Below, piece after piece: positions 55,234 through 64,000 of a stretch of DNA of 64,000 nucleotides. The position numbers and the translations under genes were made by a program. How positions within the stretch are numbered: the first letter of the stretch is position 1; the number at the start of each line of letters is the position of its first letter. Source of the DNA: an uncultured Lachnospiraceae bacterium. GTDB taxonomy: Bacteria > Bacillota > Clostridia > Lachnospirales > Lachnospiraceae. The notes beneath the pieces were generated by a model, which was not told the origin of the DNA, searched no databases, and saw only the letters and a program-made list of their open reading frames with translations. Location: positions 1 to 64,000 of the forward strand of contig CAMWQW010000008.1 of the NCBI GenBank assembly GCA_947176505.1. Direction: 5' to 3'.

Positions 55234-56517
55234 CTAATTCGCGTTTCCATGTTGTTTTTCATAATCTTGCACGAGGCGGATGATATCTCTGTTATATCTT
55301 AACCAGTCCGTATCAAACTTACTTAAGAATGCATCAACATCCTTTTGCAGCAAAAAGGTCTGTATCTGTGCGTCTACCGCCATCTCAGAAGGATAATAAT
55401 GGTCCTGATAATCTGTCATATTGCCTTCCAGAATGTAGTCTGTCATACCATCCAGAATAGAAGGTAATTCGAAATCTCCTTCTTTACATGGTATCGCAGT
55501 CTGCGCATCGATATATTTCTGGATATTTTCATCAGCATACAGGAAATTTAATACCTCATATGCCGCTTCTTTATTCGGACAGTCAGCCATCACACAGAAC
55601 TGAAGGTCAATTCCAGAATTTAATGTATTACCGTCAGAATTATCACTTGCCGGCATTACGAAAGAATCTAAGTTCAAATCCGGATTGACAGATAAAATCT
55701 GCGGTGCCGCATAACTTCCGATAGGATACATCGCAGATTCTCCTCTTGCAAAGGCTGTACATGCATCATTATATCCGTATGCAAAAGGATCGTCGGGACC
55801 ATAATTCAACAGCTTCAAGTATTTCTCGGATACTTCCCGATACTCTTTTGAGAATGTTGTCTCACCGCGATTTACTTGTTTTGCCGTATCTGCCGGCGCT
55901 AAATCAACTGCCATGGCATTCCAAGGTGCAAGACAAGTCCACGTATCTTTGAATCCGAAGTAGAACGGCAGGATTCCCTCCGCCTTAATCTCATCACATA
56001 ATGTAATGAGTTCATCCCAGTTCTGCGGAATTTCCCAGCCATGCTCAGCAAACATATCCCTGTTATACAGCACGCCCGCCGCATTTGCCACATATGGCAC
56101 TGCATATATTCCGTCGGTGGGAACAAGCTCAAGCGCCTCGTCAATATCCAGATATGCCTGATTAATATTCTGAAGTCCTTCATAATCTGATACATCTGCC
56201 AGAATTTCGGCATCCACAAAATAGGAATAATTAATATCACCGCCAATTCCTATAATATCGGGATAATCCTCTCTGATAAATCTTGTTCTCAGTATTGTCA
56301 TCGCGTCATTAGGAGAGCTGATTTTGAGATGAATGTCATCATGTGTTGCATTAAACTCTTCTTCTACCGTGCTGAAATAGTTAGCAGCTTCGGGTTTGTA
56401 CTGAACAATCTCGATTTGAATCTTACCGTCGTCAGACGCATTCCCACACCCTCCGACAGTCGCCACCGCCGCGCAGCATAATGCCGCTTCAAGGTATTTT
56501 ATTTTGCTCCTTTTCAT
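55234..56517 (-). CDS. Extracellular solute-binding lipoprotein of the sugar ABC transporter
   Basis: A 427-residue family 1 binding protein. The N-terminal signal peptide ends in a lipobox (VGGCGNASDD) for lipid anchoring. The mature part has family features DIIGIGGDINYSYF, GVLYNRDMFAEHGWEIPQNWDEL, and MYPIGSYAAPQI. GAAGGAG lies seven bases before ATG 56517; the upstream ATG has none. It is the first gene of the operon and is divergent from the AraC regulator. Confidence 0.95.
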   Translation of the reverse strand: MKRSKIKYLEAALCCAAVATVGGCGNASDDGKIQIEIVQYKPEAANYFSTVEEEFNATHDDIHLKISSPNDAMTILRTRFIREDYPDIIGIGGDINYSYFVDAEILADVSDYEGLQNINQAYLDIDEALELVPTDGIYAVPYVANAAGVLYNRDMFAEHGWEIPQNWDELITLCDEIKAEGILPFYFGFKDTWTCLAPWNAMAVDLAPADTAKQVNRGETTFSKEYREVSEKYLKLLNYGPDDPFAYGYNDACTAFARGESAMYPIGSYAAPQILSVNPDLNLDSFVMPASDNSDGNTLNSGIDLQFCVMADCPNKEAAYEVLNFLYADENIQKYIDAQTAIPCKEGDFELPSILDGMTDYILEGNMTDYQDHYYPSEMAVDAQIQTFLLQKDVDAFLSKFDTDWLRYNRDIIRLVQDYEKQHGNAN

Positions 56518-56548
56518 ATCATATCTCCTTCCCTGTTTTAGTAATTGG

Positions 56549-56557
56549 ATTATAACA
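56549..56557 (-). promoter_or_regulatory. Extended -10 of the alpha-galactoside operon
   Basis: On the minus strand TG-T-TATAAT ends about 32 bp before the binding protein start codon. No clear -35 is seen, consistent with an activated promoter, probably by the divergent AraC protein. Confidence 0.55.
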
Positions 56558-56687
56558 TACCTTTTTGCCATCACTAAATAGCATCATATCTGTTGTTTTA
56601 TACCATTATGCTATTTTTATTTCATATCGTTGAAGTCATCTAGCATTTTGGTATATAATTGCCTTAATACAGTATATGAGGTATCTT

Positions 56688-57539
56688 ATGAGTGAAGTAA
56701 TTTTTTCTGTTTTTCCAAGTGAAAATTTTATTGATTTAGGTTTATATCAATTCGGATGGGAACAATGTGACCCTTCTCACTCCTTTGGTCCCGCCGCCCG
56801 AAATCATTATCTGTTCCACCTGTGCCTGTCCGGTACGGGTACTTTGATTGCAGACAATACGCAAGGGGAATCTATCACCTATCAAATTAAGAGCGGTCAG
56901 GGATTTATGATGTTTCCGCATCAGATATGTACCTATATTGCAGACCATGAAATTCCATGGGAATATGCATGGTTAGAATTTGACGGGCTGCGTGCTAAGG
57001 AAACAATCGAATTAGCCGGAATCAATCAAAACCAGCCGATTTATAAAGCCCATAATAAGGATATCGCCGAGACGATGAAGTCAGAAATGCTTTATATCGT
57101 CAATCACAAGGATGCTTCGCCTTTTCATCTGATTGGACATCTGTATCTTTTTATTGACAGTTTTCTCCGCTCCTCTACATCTGCTCAGACCGGTATGGGA
57201 AACAGTCTGCGGGATTTCTACATTAAAGAAGCATTTTCTTTTATAGAGCAAAATTTTCAGAATGATATTTCCGTGGAAGACATTGCCGCTTCCTGCGGTT
57301 TGAACAGAAGCTATTTCGGCAAGATTTTTCATGAGAATATGGGAAAGCCTCCACAAGAATTTTTGATTTCCTACCGCATGACGAAGGCAACTGAATTGTT
57401 AAAGCTGACCGGATTGTCCATAGCTGATATAGGTAATGCAGTAGGCTACCCGAACCAGCTGCATTTTTCAAGGGCATTCAAAAATGTATACGGCATATCA
57501 CCCAGACAATGGAGATACGAGAACGGAGGCGGCAGATGA
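56688..57539 (+). CDS. AraC family regulator of the alpha-galactoside operon
   Basis: A 283-residue regulator of the MsmR/RafR type. A cupin sensor domain (residues about 30-170, HYLFHLCLSGTGTLI) precedes two HTH motifs: ISVEDIAASCGLNRSYFGKIFHENMG and LSIADIGNAVGYPNQLHFSRAFKNVYG. GAGGT lies just before ATG 56688. It is divergent from the sugar ABC operon with 170 bp between starts, so it probably activates it in response to a galactoside. Confidence 0.93.
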   Translation: MSEVIFSVFPSENFIDLGLYQFGWEQCDPSHSFGPAARNHYLFHLCLSGTGTLIADNTQGESITYQIKSGQGFMMFPHQICTYIADHEIPWEYAWLEFDGLRAKETIELAGINQNQPIYKAHNKDIAETMKSEMLYIVNHKDASPFHLIGHLYLFIDSFLRSSTSAQTGMGNSLRDFYIKEAFSFIEQNFQNDISVEDIAASCGLNRSYFGKIFHENMGKPPQEFLISYRMTKATELLKLTGLSIADIGNAVGYPNQLHFSRAFKNVYGISPRQWRYENGGGR

Positions 57540-57544
57540 ATCTT

Positions 57545-58174
57545 TTATTCCAGAATCTCCTTTTCCAGAACATATAATGCCCTCTCATTTTCCTCCTGAC
57601 AGTAGGCAATGATTTCATCCTCTCCCTTATCCGCCACGATGGTAGTATCCGCCCCTAACTGCACGAAACACACATAATCTTCTATTGTCTCCATACGGGA
57701 AGCCTCCGCTTTGCATAGATTTTGCGGGTGTCCTCTGTTCTCTTCGATTACGCTTGTACGATACTGCTCCAACGCCTGCTCCACGTCCCCGACATGCGCT
57801 TCTTTGGCATGAATAATAATCATTGTGTCAATATGGGAATCTAACACTTGTCTTTCTGCCAGAAAATCCACATACATATCTTCAGTAATTCCTGTTCTCT
57901 GTTCCAATTCTTCTTTTGTTAAATCTACCTCGGGCCAATATTTGTCACCTAAGAGTTCCTTTACGCCATCTTTCAATTCCGTCAACGTTACAAACTTTTT
58001 CTCATCCTGAAAAGGGAAATTACTCGCCTGCAGATCGTCGCTGATTTTCTGCATTTCAAAAGCCTGCCCGTTATTGACCAACTCGTCCTCCGGCAGCTCA
58101 TTACCACAGCCCGTCATCAGAAACAGGCTCATTGCCATCATAAATGTTTTTAACCTTCTTGTGCTTTTTGTCAT
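57545..58174 (-). CDS. DUF4358 domain lipoprotein
   Basis: A 209-residue secreted lipoprotein. The signal peptide ends in MTGCGNELPE. The mature part has KYWPEVDLTKEELEQRTGITEDMYVDFLAERQVLDSHIDTMIIIHA, typical of DUF4358 (PF14270). In Lachnospiraceae these genes often stand near MBOAT acyltransferases, as here (divergent, 224 bp apart). The role is unknown. It converges on the AraC gene, 5 bp away. Confidence 0.85.
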   Translation of the reverse strand: MTKSTRRLKTFMMAMSLFLMTGCGNELPEDELVNNGQAFEMQKISDDLQASNFPFQDEKKFVTLTELKDGVKELLGDKYWPEVDLTKEELEQRTGITEDMYVDFLAERQVLDSHIDTMIIIHAKEAHVGDVEQALEQYRTSVIEENRGHPQNLCKAEASRMETIEDYVCFVQLGADTTIVADKGEDEIIAYCQEENERALYVLEKEILE

Positions 58175-58398
58175 ATTTGTCTGTTTCCCTCCGCTTTCTC
58201 CTACCTATTTCCGTTTCTTTTGGTTATGTTCACACTCAATCCGTCCCGAAAGTTTCTCTGTTGTCTCTGTCGCCGCTATTTGATATACTGTATTTATCTG
58301 TTTGCTTGTTTATATTTGTCAAAATAGATATATACTATACACTAGTTTTTACCTTTATTAGAAAAATATGTATTTGTAAAAAGGAATTACTTGATTTT

Positions 58399-59955
58399 AT
58401 GTTATTTAACTCTTATATTTTCATCTTCATATTTCTGCCCGTAGTTCTGATTGGATGGTATGGGCTGAACCATTACCGGAAATACTCGTTGGCAAATCTA
58501 TTCTTAGTAGGTATGTCGCTATGGTTTTACGCCTATTTCAACGTCTATTATCTGGCTATCATTTTGTCCAGCATCGGATTAAACTATTTATTAAGCTTCT
58601 TGATAACAAAGATACCTGTTAACAATTACTCTCCGATAAGCAACGCCACAGATAACGAATCGTCCGTAAAATCAGCTCTCGGCGTATGGACTCGAATTGG
58701 TCTGATTACCGGCATCCTTTTAAATCTCGGTATTTTGTTCTATTTTAAATATTATGATTTCTTTATTGAGAATATTAACTACGCCTTTCATACGGACTTT
58801 ACATTAAAACATATACTGCTGCCCCTTGGCATCAGTTTCTTTACTTTCCAACAGCTATCTTTCATTATTGACAGATGTCTGGGAAAAACCGAGCACTATT
58901 CCTTTATTAATTACGTCACTTTTGTGACCTTTTTCCCTCAATTGATTGCCGGTCCGATTGTTTTGTATAAAGAGATGATTCCTCAATTTGAGGACTTGTC
59001 CAAACGCCGTTTTATTGCCTCGTCTTTTTCCAGAGGCATCTATTTATTTGTACTTGGACTTGCCAAAAAAGTACTCCTTGCAGACACTTTTGCATTGATG
59101 GCAAACTACGGATTTGCACAGACTTTTTCCTTGGACAGCATTTCCACGATTATCGTGATATTGTCCTATACATTTGAATTGTATTTTGATTTCAGCGGTT
59201 ATTCCGATATGGCGATGGGACTCGGGAAAATGTTCAATGTCGATTTGCCTGTCAATTTCAATGCACCATACCGCTCCTGCAGTATTAAAGAGTTCTGGCA
59301 GAGATGGCATATCACGCTCTCCCGATTCTTCATCACATACGTATACATTCCGCTTGGCGGCAGCAAAAAAGGGCGTGCCCGGATGTTGGTCAACACATTC
59401 ATTATTTTCTTATTGAGCGGCTTATGGCATGGGGCGGCATGGACCTATGTGACATGGGGTGTCATGCACGGTCTTCTCGTAGTCTGGGATAATCTGGGTA
59501 TCATAGGTGTACAGGGACATGACGGCAAAAGACCCGCCCGCTTCCATATTCCCGCATGGCTGGGCTGGATATTCACCTTTACGCTTTTTAATCTGTCACT
59601 TTTCTTCTTTAGAAGCGAAAGTATGCTTGGAGCGATACAGTTATTTAAGAATCTCTTTGCAGGAAACTTCACCGGCAAGATTTACGAAGTGGCTGCGCAG
59701 CTCGATATTTCTGAAATCTACGTAGTTAAGCAGGCTCTGGAAATAGCGGTTCCGGGCTTGGCAGAATATATTTATTTAGTTTTTATGTTCTTATTATTTG
59801 TATTTGCGTTCTATCTGATTTTCAAACCAAATGCCTACGAACGCGCTATGCGCGGCGAACTGACTTCAGGAAGATGCTGGGTAATATGTATGCTCTTACT
59901 ATGGTGCATTGTTTCGCTCTCGCAGGTAAGTACATTTTTGTATTTTAACTTTTAA
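58399..59955 (+). CDS. MBOAT family membrane O-acyltransferase
   Basis: A 518-residue protein with about 11 membrane helices. The family signature is LWHGAAWTYVTWG (catalytic His at about residue 342), preceded by NFNAPYRSCSIKEFWQRWHITLSRFF. It resembles AlgI/PatA-type O-acetylases of exopolysaccharide. The start is ATG 58399; AAGGA is about 14 nt upstream, somewhat far. It works with the SGNH-like protein downstream (gap 116 bp containing tandem repeats). Confidence 0.93.
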   Translation: MLFNSYIFIFIFLPVVLIGWYGLNHYRKYSLANLFLVGMSLWFYAYFNVYYLAIILSSIGLNYLLSFLITKIPVNNYSPISNATDNESSVKSALGVWTRIGLITGILLNLGILFYFKYYDFFIENINYAFHTDFTLKHILLPLGISFFTFQQLSFIIDRCLGKTEHYSFINYVTFVTFFPQLIAGPIVLYKEMIPQFEDLSKRRFIASSFSRGIYLFVLGLAKKVLLADTFALMANYGFAQTFSLDSISTIIVILSYTFELYFDFSGYSDMAMGLGKMFNVDLPVNFNAPYRSCSIKEFWQRWHITLSRFFITYVYIPLGGSKKGRARMLVNTFIIFLLSGLWHGAAWTYVTWGVMHGLLVVWDNLGIIGVQGHDGKRPARFHIPAWLGWIFTFTLFNLSLFFFRSESMLGAIQLFKNLFAGNFTGKIYEVAAQLDISEIYVVKQALEIAVPGLAEYIYLVFMFLLFVFAFYLIFKPNAYERAMRGELTSGRCWVICMLLLWCIVSLSQVSTFLYFNF

Positions 59956-59959
59956 AAAA

Positions 59960-60050
59960 TCGAGCTTCGCTCGATTGCGAGCTCCACTCGATTGCGAGCT
60001 CCACTCGATTGCGAGCTTTGCCCAATTGCGAGTTTCACTTCGCGAACTTG
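59960..60050 (+). repeat. 17-bp tandem repeat array between the MBOAT and SGNH-like genes
   Basis: Starts with hairpin TCGAGC-TTC-GCTCGA (59960-59974). The unit CTCGATTGCGAGCTCCA occurs exactly at 59970-59986 and 59987-60003, then as diverging copies at 60004-60020, 60021-60037 and a partial to 60050. Each unit has a GAGCTC core. It is in the transcript between two cotranscribed genes. Confidence 0.9.
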
Positions 60051-60071
60051 AAAAAACGGAGAGATGGTCGT

Positions 60072-61127
60072 ATGAATTCTGATCAGAAATTTATAAAACT
60101 ATTTTTTATACGGATGTTTATCCTATTGGCGGCAGTCGTTGCAGTAGTGGTAGTTTTTGACCCTTTTTACCAATACCACAAACCGCTGCCCGGCTTAAAA
60201 GCGGTACTGACAGATAAAGAATACCAATGTATCGGTACTCTGCGTACTTTTGACTATGATGCATTGATTGTGGGTTCCTCTGTCTGCGAAAATTATAATA
60301 ACCACTGGTTTGACGAAGGATTTGGTTCTAAAACAATCAAGGCAATCCGCTCTTACGGCGCCACTGCTGACTTGTGTTATCTGCTAGACAACGCCTATGA
60401 GGGGCATGACTTGAAATATGTTTTCTACAACATTGACCCTTCCTCCTTGTCGGCAAGCACGGAACCGACCTACGTCTCCACCGGATGTCCGATGTATCTG
60501 TATGATAAAAACTTACTGAATGACTATCCTTATCTGCTCAACAAAGATGTGTTGATGGAAAAGCTTCCCTACATGCTCGCCTACTCCTTTATCGGCGATT
60601 ATGATGAAGGCAACTCCTACAACTGGGCACAATGGAAATATTTCGGACGCGATATGGCAATGGGATTATATACCCGTCTTCCTGTCATCAAAGCTATGCA
60701 GCCGGAAACTGTAAACTCCGATGAGCTTGCCGGAAATATAGCGCTGCTCACCGCGCAGGTGGAAGCGCACCCGGAGACTACTTTTAAATTCTTCTTCTCC
60801 CCCTACTCCATGCTCTGGTGGGACAACGCTTACCGCAGCGGCGAGAGGGACGCCGTCATCTATAATGAGAAGCAGGCTGTCGGAACCCTTTTACAATATG
60901 ACAATGTCGAAATCTATTTCTATCAAGACGATAAGGAAATTATTACAAATCTCGACAACTATATGGATATGATTCATTTTTCCAAAGACATAAACTATTA
61001 CATCTATGACAAGATGCAGAAAGGCGAAGAACGACTGACAATAGATAATTATGAAGCAAGGCTTGATGGAATGTATGATCTGTCACAGGAGATTGTGGAC
61101 GAACTGATTAAGAAATATTATGACTGA
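60072..61127 (+). CDS. SGNH/GDSL-like membrane-anchored protein, partner of the MBOAT acyltransferase
   Basis: A 351-residue protein with an N-terminal signal anchor (residues about 10-30), then an extracytoplasmic domain. The nucleophile region is [12 protein letters not shown] (about 65-74), as in DltD/AlgX-type proteins, and a candidate catalytic Asp/His pair lies in NYMDMIHFS (about 300-306). These proteins finish the transfer of acyl groups delivered across the membrane by MBOAT proteins. ACGGAGAG precedes ATG 60072. Confidence 0.83.
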   Translation: MNSDQKFIKLFFIRMFILLAAVVAVVVVFDPFYQYHKPLPGLKAVLTDKEYQCIGTLRTFDYDALIVGSSVCENYNNHWFDEGFGSKTIKAIRSYGATADLCYLLDNAYEGHDLKYVFYNIDPSSLSASTEPTYVSTGCPMYLYDKNLLNDYPYLLNKDVLMEKLPYMLAYSFIGDYDEGNSYNWAQWKYFGRDMAMGLYTRLPVIKAMQPETVNSDELAGNIALLTAQVEAHPETTFKFFFSPYSMLWWDNAYRSGERDAVIYNEKQAVGTLLQYDNVEIYFYQDDKEIITNLDNYMDMIHFSKDINYYIYDKMQKGEERLTIDNYEARLDGMYDLSQEIVDELIKKYYD

Positions 61128-61201
61128 TTATTTTGTACATCAAAATCAGAATGCAATCAAATGAGCACAATAATTTGTTTACACGAAAGAAAGGAGCCAT
61201 T

Positions 61202-61954
61202 ATGAAATTTATATCTTGGAATGTCAATGGGCTGCGGGCTTGCGCCCAAAAAGGATTCTTGGACTTCGTACGGACAGAAGATGCAGATATCTTCTGTGTG
61301 CAGGAGACAAAGCTTCAAGAGGGACAGATTGATTTGGATCTGCCCGAATATCATCAGTATTGGAATTATGCGGAGAAAAAAGGCTATTCAGGAACTGCTG
61401 TTTTTGCCAAAGAGGAAGCCCTCTGTGCTGCTTACGGAATCGGCATCGAAGAACATGACCACGAGGGGCGCGTGATCACCTTGGAATATCCTGATTATTA
61501 TTTCATCACCGTTTATACGCCAAACTCCCAGCGTGAACTGACACGACTGGAATACCGCATGAAATGGGAAGAAGATTTCTTGTCTTATCTGAAAAAACTG
61601 GAGGAGAAGAAACCGGTAATCTTCTGCGGCGATTTAAATGTGGCGCATAAGGAAATCGATTTGAAAAACCCGAAGACTAATCGCAAAAACGCCGGGTTTA
61701 CAGATGACGAGAGGGCAAAATTCACTGCTCTGACAGAAGCCGGATTCATTGATACATTCCGGTATTTTTATCCGGACTTGGAAGGCGCATACTCGTGGTG
61801 GTCTTATCAGTTTAATGCCAGAGTTAAGAATGCAGGGTGGCGTATCGACTATTTCCTCACCTCAAAGTGTCTGGAAAACAGACTACAGGACGCAGTTATC
61901 TATAAGGATGTGATGGGTTCCGACCACTGTCCGGTAGGGCTGATTCTTAAATAA
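61202..61954 (+). CDS. xth: Exodeoxyribonuclease III (AP endonuclease)
   Basis: A 250-residue ExoIII/APE enzyme: [23 protein letters not shown] (metal-binding Glu, about 36), [17 protein letters not shown] (about 143) and the catalytic GSDHCPVGL near the end. It acts in base excision repair on abasic sites. AAAGGAG lies before ATG 61202, and the terminator at 61973 follows. Confidence 0.96.
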   Translation: MKFISWNVNGLRACAQKGFLDFVRTEDADIFCVQETKLQEGQIDLDLPEYHQYWNYAEKKGYSGTAVFAKEEALCAAYGIGIEEHDHEGRVITLEYPDYYFITVYTPNSQRELTRLEYRMKWEEDFLSYLKKLEEKKPVIFCGDLNVAHKEIDLKNPKTNRKNAGFTDDERAKFTALTEAGFIDTFRYFYPDLEGAYSWWSYQFNARVKNAGWRIDYFLTSKCLENRLQDAVIYKDVMGSDHCPVGLILK

Positions 61955-61972
61955 TGATATCTATTTCAATTT

Positions 61973-62004
61973 GCGCGGCTACAGATTTGCAGCCGCGCGT
62001 TTTC
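61973..62004 (+). terminator. Terminator of xth, overlapping the stop of the convergent XRE gene
   Basis: GCGCGGCT (61973-61980) pairs with AGCCGCGC (61991-61998) followed by GTTTT. The left arm includes the stop codon of the minus-strand gene ending at 61979. Confidence 0.8.
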
Positions 62005-62836
62005 TATTCAAGGTATACGCCTGAAAAGCAAGCAGCATAAGATATGCCAAATCCCCCATTACATGAATGATATTTACACTGAGTCCAATGTCAAACCCCA
62101 CCTGAAATATCCAATAGTAAGATCGAATAAAGAAAATTGCAAGAATGGCTACAACCGCATAGATATACTTAACGTCTAAATAATTTTTTGCACTGAAAAA
62201 CCCCAATATGATAAACGGCGCAGTATAATCAAACAAAACTTTTGCCTTAGAGTCCCATGTTAATGTGCCGTTGCCTTTCATAAGCACCGGCAGCATACGA
62301 AAAATCACTACAGAAGACAGTATTGCTTTCATCCATAGACAGATACTCAGAATCCATCCGATTCGGCGAGGTGATAACTCGTTGCATACAGAATAATATA
62401 ATCCGATTCCCATCATCACAAGATACACAAAATTATACGCCACTATTTCTGCTGTCCATATATTCTTTACTTCGTCAGCCAATCCGAATTCAGCACTCCG
62501 CGGAATAACGCTTATCACTATAAAAAAACACATCAACAGAAACGGTATACAAGCCGCGGCATAAAGCGCAGTCTGAACCAGCAGCGGCACTGACGCGGTA
62601 ATAACCGGTTCTTTCTCTATATCACGGACATATTTCTCTCCCGATACCAGTTCATCTAATGAAATTTCTAATTCCTCAGAAATGCGCTTTGCCGTCAGCA
62701 AATCAGGATACCTTGCTCCGCACTCCCAACGCGATACCGCCTGCCGCGTGACATAAAGTCTGTCTGCCAGCGTTTGCTGCGTCATACCTTTTTCTTCCCT
62801 GCATTTTTTGAGTTTCTCTCCAAATTCAATCTGCAT
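61979..62836 (-). CDS. XRE family regulator with membrane domain
   Basis: A 285-residue protein. The N-terminal HTH (KCREEKGMTQQTLADRLYVTRQAVSRWECGARYPDL) is followed by about six membrane helices (residues about 95-275). ACGGAGGG lies before ATG 62836. Membrane-anchored XRE proteins are common in clostridia; targets unknown. It ends inside the xth terminator and is 166 bp downstream of the mgtC-like gene. Confidence 0.9.
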   Translation of the reverse strand: MQIEFGEKLKKCREEKGMTQQTLADRLYVTRQAVSRWECGARYPDLLTAKRISEELEISLDELVSGEKYVRDIEKEPVITASVPLLVQTALYAAACIPFLLMCFFIVISVIPRSAEFGLADEVKNIWTAEIVAYNFVYLVMMGIGLYYSVCNELSPRRIGWILSICLWMKAILSSVVIFRMLPVLMKGNGTLTWDSKAKVLFDYTAPFIILGFFSAKNYLDVKYIYAVVAILAIFFIRSYYWIFQVGFDIGLSVNIIHVMGDLAYLMLLAFQAYTLNRKRAAANL

Positions 62837-63002
62837 CGTAAAACCCTCCGTTTCGCTTAACATATACCGACTAATAACGTCGTATGCATGGACACGTTAT
62901 CTTTCGTGGTTTTATTTTAGTTGAGTGTTCGGGAAATAGAAAGAAACACCTAGAATAACGAAGGGAAACAAATTGGTGACATGGATAATACTGTACCCAT
63001 TC

Positions 63003-63683
63003 CTACAAAAAATCCACCGACACCACCTTGTCCGACTTCATAAGAATATCATAAACCTCCGTGCGTTCCGCAGATTTCTTTATGTAAAGAACCATATGTA
63101 CAGACACACCTTCTCCGGCAATTCTCGATTCGCTCATGTCCATAGAGTCTATCACGATTCCGGCTTCTTTCAAATCATGAATGACTACATGTAAATCCTG
63201 ACTCTTCTCAAGGTCGATAAATGCATTACAATAGCGGGAATGTCTCGTGGCAAAACGCTCCACAAAAGGGAGAATATGCAACGAAAGGAGCATCATGACA
63301 GTAATCAATATGCCTCCTTCTATGAATCCGATTCCCACGGCAAGTCCGATACATGCGCTTGCCCAGAGCGTAGCCGCAGTGGTAAGTCCTCTGACACGGT
63401 GTTTGGATATAATAATCGTGCCCACACCGATAAAGCCTACGCCGCTAATTACCTGCGCTGACAAACGGTTCATATTAGCCAATCCGGGAAAATGAATTTG
63501 TATATACTGTTCTGTCAGCATAACCAACGTTGCACCAAGACAAACTACCGTAATTGTTTTGGTTCCTGCCCCACGATGTTTCATGCCTCTGTCAAGACCG
63601 ATTACACATCCCAATACGGCAGCCACGATAACCCGAATCAATATATTCTGCATGTTCCATGCCGCAAAATCTCCCAGAACCAT
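63003..63683 (-). CDS. MgtC/SapB family membrane protein
   Basis: A 226-residue protein. Five membrane helices in the N-terminal 150 residues include the family hallmark GCVIGLDRGMKHRGAGTKT and ISGVGFIGVGTI and LTTAATLWASACIGLAVG. A cytoplasmic ACT-like domain follows (VVIHDLKEAGIVIDSMDM). It has been linked to magnesium homeostasis and ATP synthase control in other species. AGGAG precedes ATG 63683. It lies 12 bp after the metallophosphoesterase gene. Confidence 0.94.
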   Translation of the reverse strand: MVLGDFAAWNMQNILIRVIVAAVLGCVIGLDRGMKHRGAGTKTITVVCLGATLVMLTEQYIQIHFPGLANMNRLSAQVISGVGFIGVGTIIISKHRVRGLTTAATLWASACIGLAVGIGFIEGGILITVMMLLSLHILPFVERFATRHSRYCNAFIDLEKSQDLHVVIHDLKEAGIVIDSMDMSESRIAGEGVSVHMVLYIKKSAERTEVYDILMKSDKVVSVDFL

Positions 63684-63695
63684 ATATACTTTCTC

Positions 63696-64000
63696 CTATC
63701 TCTCCAATGTGTTCTGCGGATAGTCCACAATATAATATTCGTAAGCATTCACTATCGTTGTTTTTTCATATGTGTCTATCCGCTTAAACCCTCTGCTGTA
63801 ATTGGCATGTACATGTCCGTGAAAAAAGAATTTCGGTTCGTACTTCTCCATCAGGGTGCGGAAAACTTCAAATCCGCGGTGAGGTAAATCCTCCAAATCG
63901 TTAATCTGATACGCGGGAGCATGTGCCACAAGAATATCAAACCCTTTATTCTTCCATAATTTATACTTCAGTTTCCAAACACGCTTTCTCATCTTTTGTT
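63696..64000 (-). CDS. Metallophosphoesterase, C-terminal part (runs off the window)
   Basis: About 101 codons of the C-terminal part of a calcineurin-like phosphoesterase: DILVAHAPAYQIND, then FFFHGHVHANYSRGF (metal-binding GHxH) and a YEYYIVD end. The frame stays open to the window edge, so the start lies beyond it. It is in the same direction as mgtC and probably cotranscribed. Confidence 0.9.
   Translation of the reverse strand, partial: QKMRKRVWKLKYKLWKNKGFDILVAHAPAYQINDLEDLPHRGFEVFRTLMEKYEPKFFFHGHVHANYSRGFKRIDTYEKTTIVNAYEYYIVDYPQNTLER

Noticed and set aside
59960..60050. Short regular repeats as a CRISPR array
   Set aside because: The 17-bp units abut directly with no spacers, and there are no cas genes in the window.

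Overview
The window looks like chromosome of a low-to-moderate GC Firmicute, most likely a gut Lachnospiraceae (Clostridium cluster XIVa type). The signs are strong AGGAGG-type ribosome binding sites on nearly every gene, rho-independent terminators, AgrA/AgrC-type LytTR and GHKL two-component pairs, PadR and BlaI regulators, a TIGR03905 TSCPD protein, a DUF4358 lipoprotein beside an MBOAT acyltransferase, amylosucrase, and a GH36/ABC sugar operon. I see no prophage, transposase, CRISPR array, rRNA or replication origin.

1-13 kb: the 3' part of tRNA-Lys(CTT) with terminator, a 10-TM metal exporter-like permease, ComFB, CarD, an MsbA-type ABC exporter, a HAD phosphatase, an AraC regulator, S-adenosylhomocysteine hydrolase, a degenerate EAL-HDOD protein, a D-2-hydroxyacid dehydrogenase, an ABC-2-like membrane protein, and a BlaI / M56-M23 metallopeptidase pair behind a two-site palindromic operator.

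13.7-26.5 kb: a MoxR-DUF58-membrane protein operon (+), an esterase, a PadR-controlled small membrane operon, a 1-phosphofructokinase/DeoR pair without its PTS permease, a LytTR/GHKL two-component system, an XRE regulator with a long glycine/hydrophobic repeat, and an AAA ATPase whose C-terminal winged helix is in the -1 frame behind an A7 run.

26.5-42.5 kb: a 45-residue FeoB-associated Cys-rich protein, a pair of ABC exporter half-transporters divergent from a second LytTR/GHKL pair whose kinase is soluble, a frameshifted DUF3990 gene with an intact small partner, pgi, murG, a TSCPD protein, two unrecognised membrane proteins, amylosucrase, DegV and a CE2-like esterase.

42.5-51.1 kb: seven co-directional genes form a probable surface-glycan or activated-metabolite cluster: class II aldolase, tandem nucleotidyltransferase, a GT-C membrane protein fused to a uridine-kinase/PRK-type kinase, HAD phosphatase, GT2 glycosyltransferase, GDPD-like protein and a second GT-C protein. 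This is the strongest candidate for an undescribed pathway in the window.

51.2-64 kb: an alpha-galactoside operon (binding protein, two permeases, GH36) with a divergent AraC regulator; a DUF4358 lipoprotein; an MBOAT/SGNH acyl-transfer pair separated by a 17-bp tandem repeat; exonuclease III; a membrane XRE regulator; MgtC; and the C-terminal end of a metallophosphoesterase.
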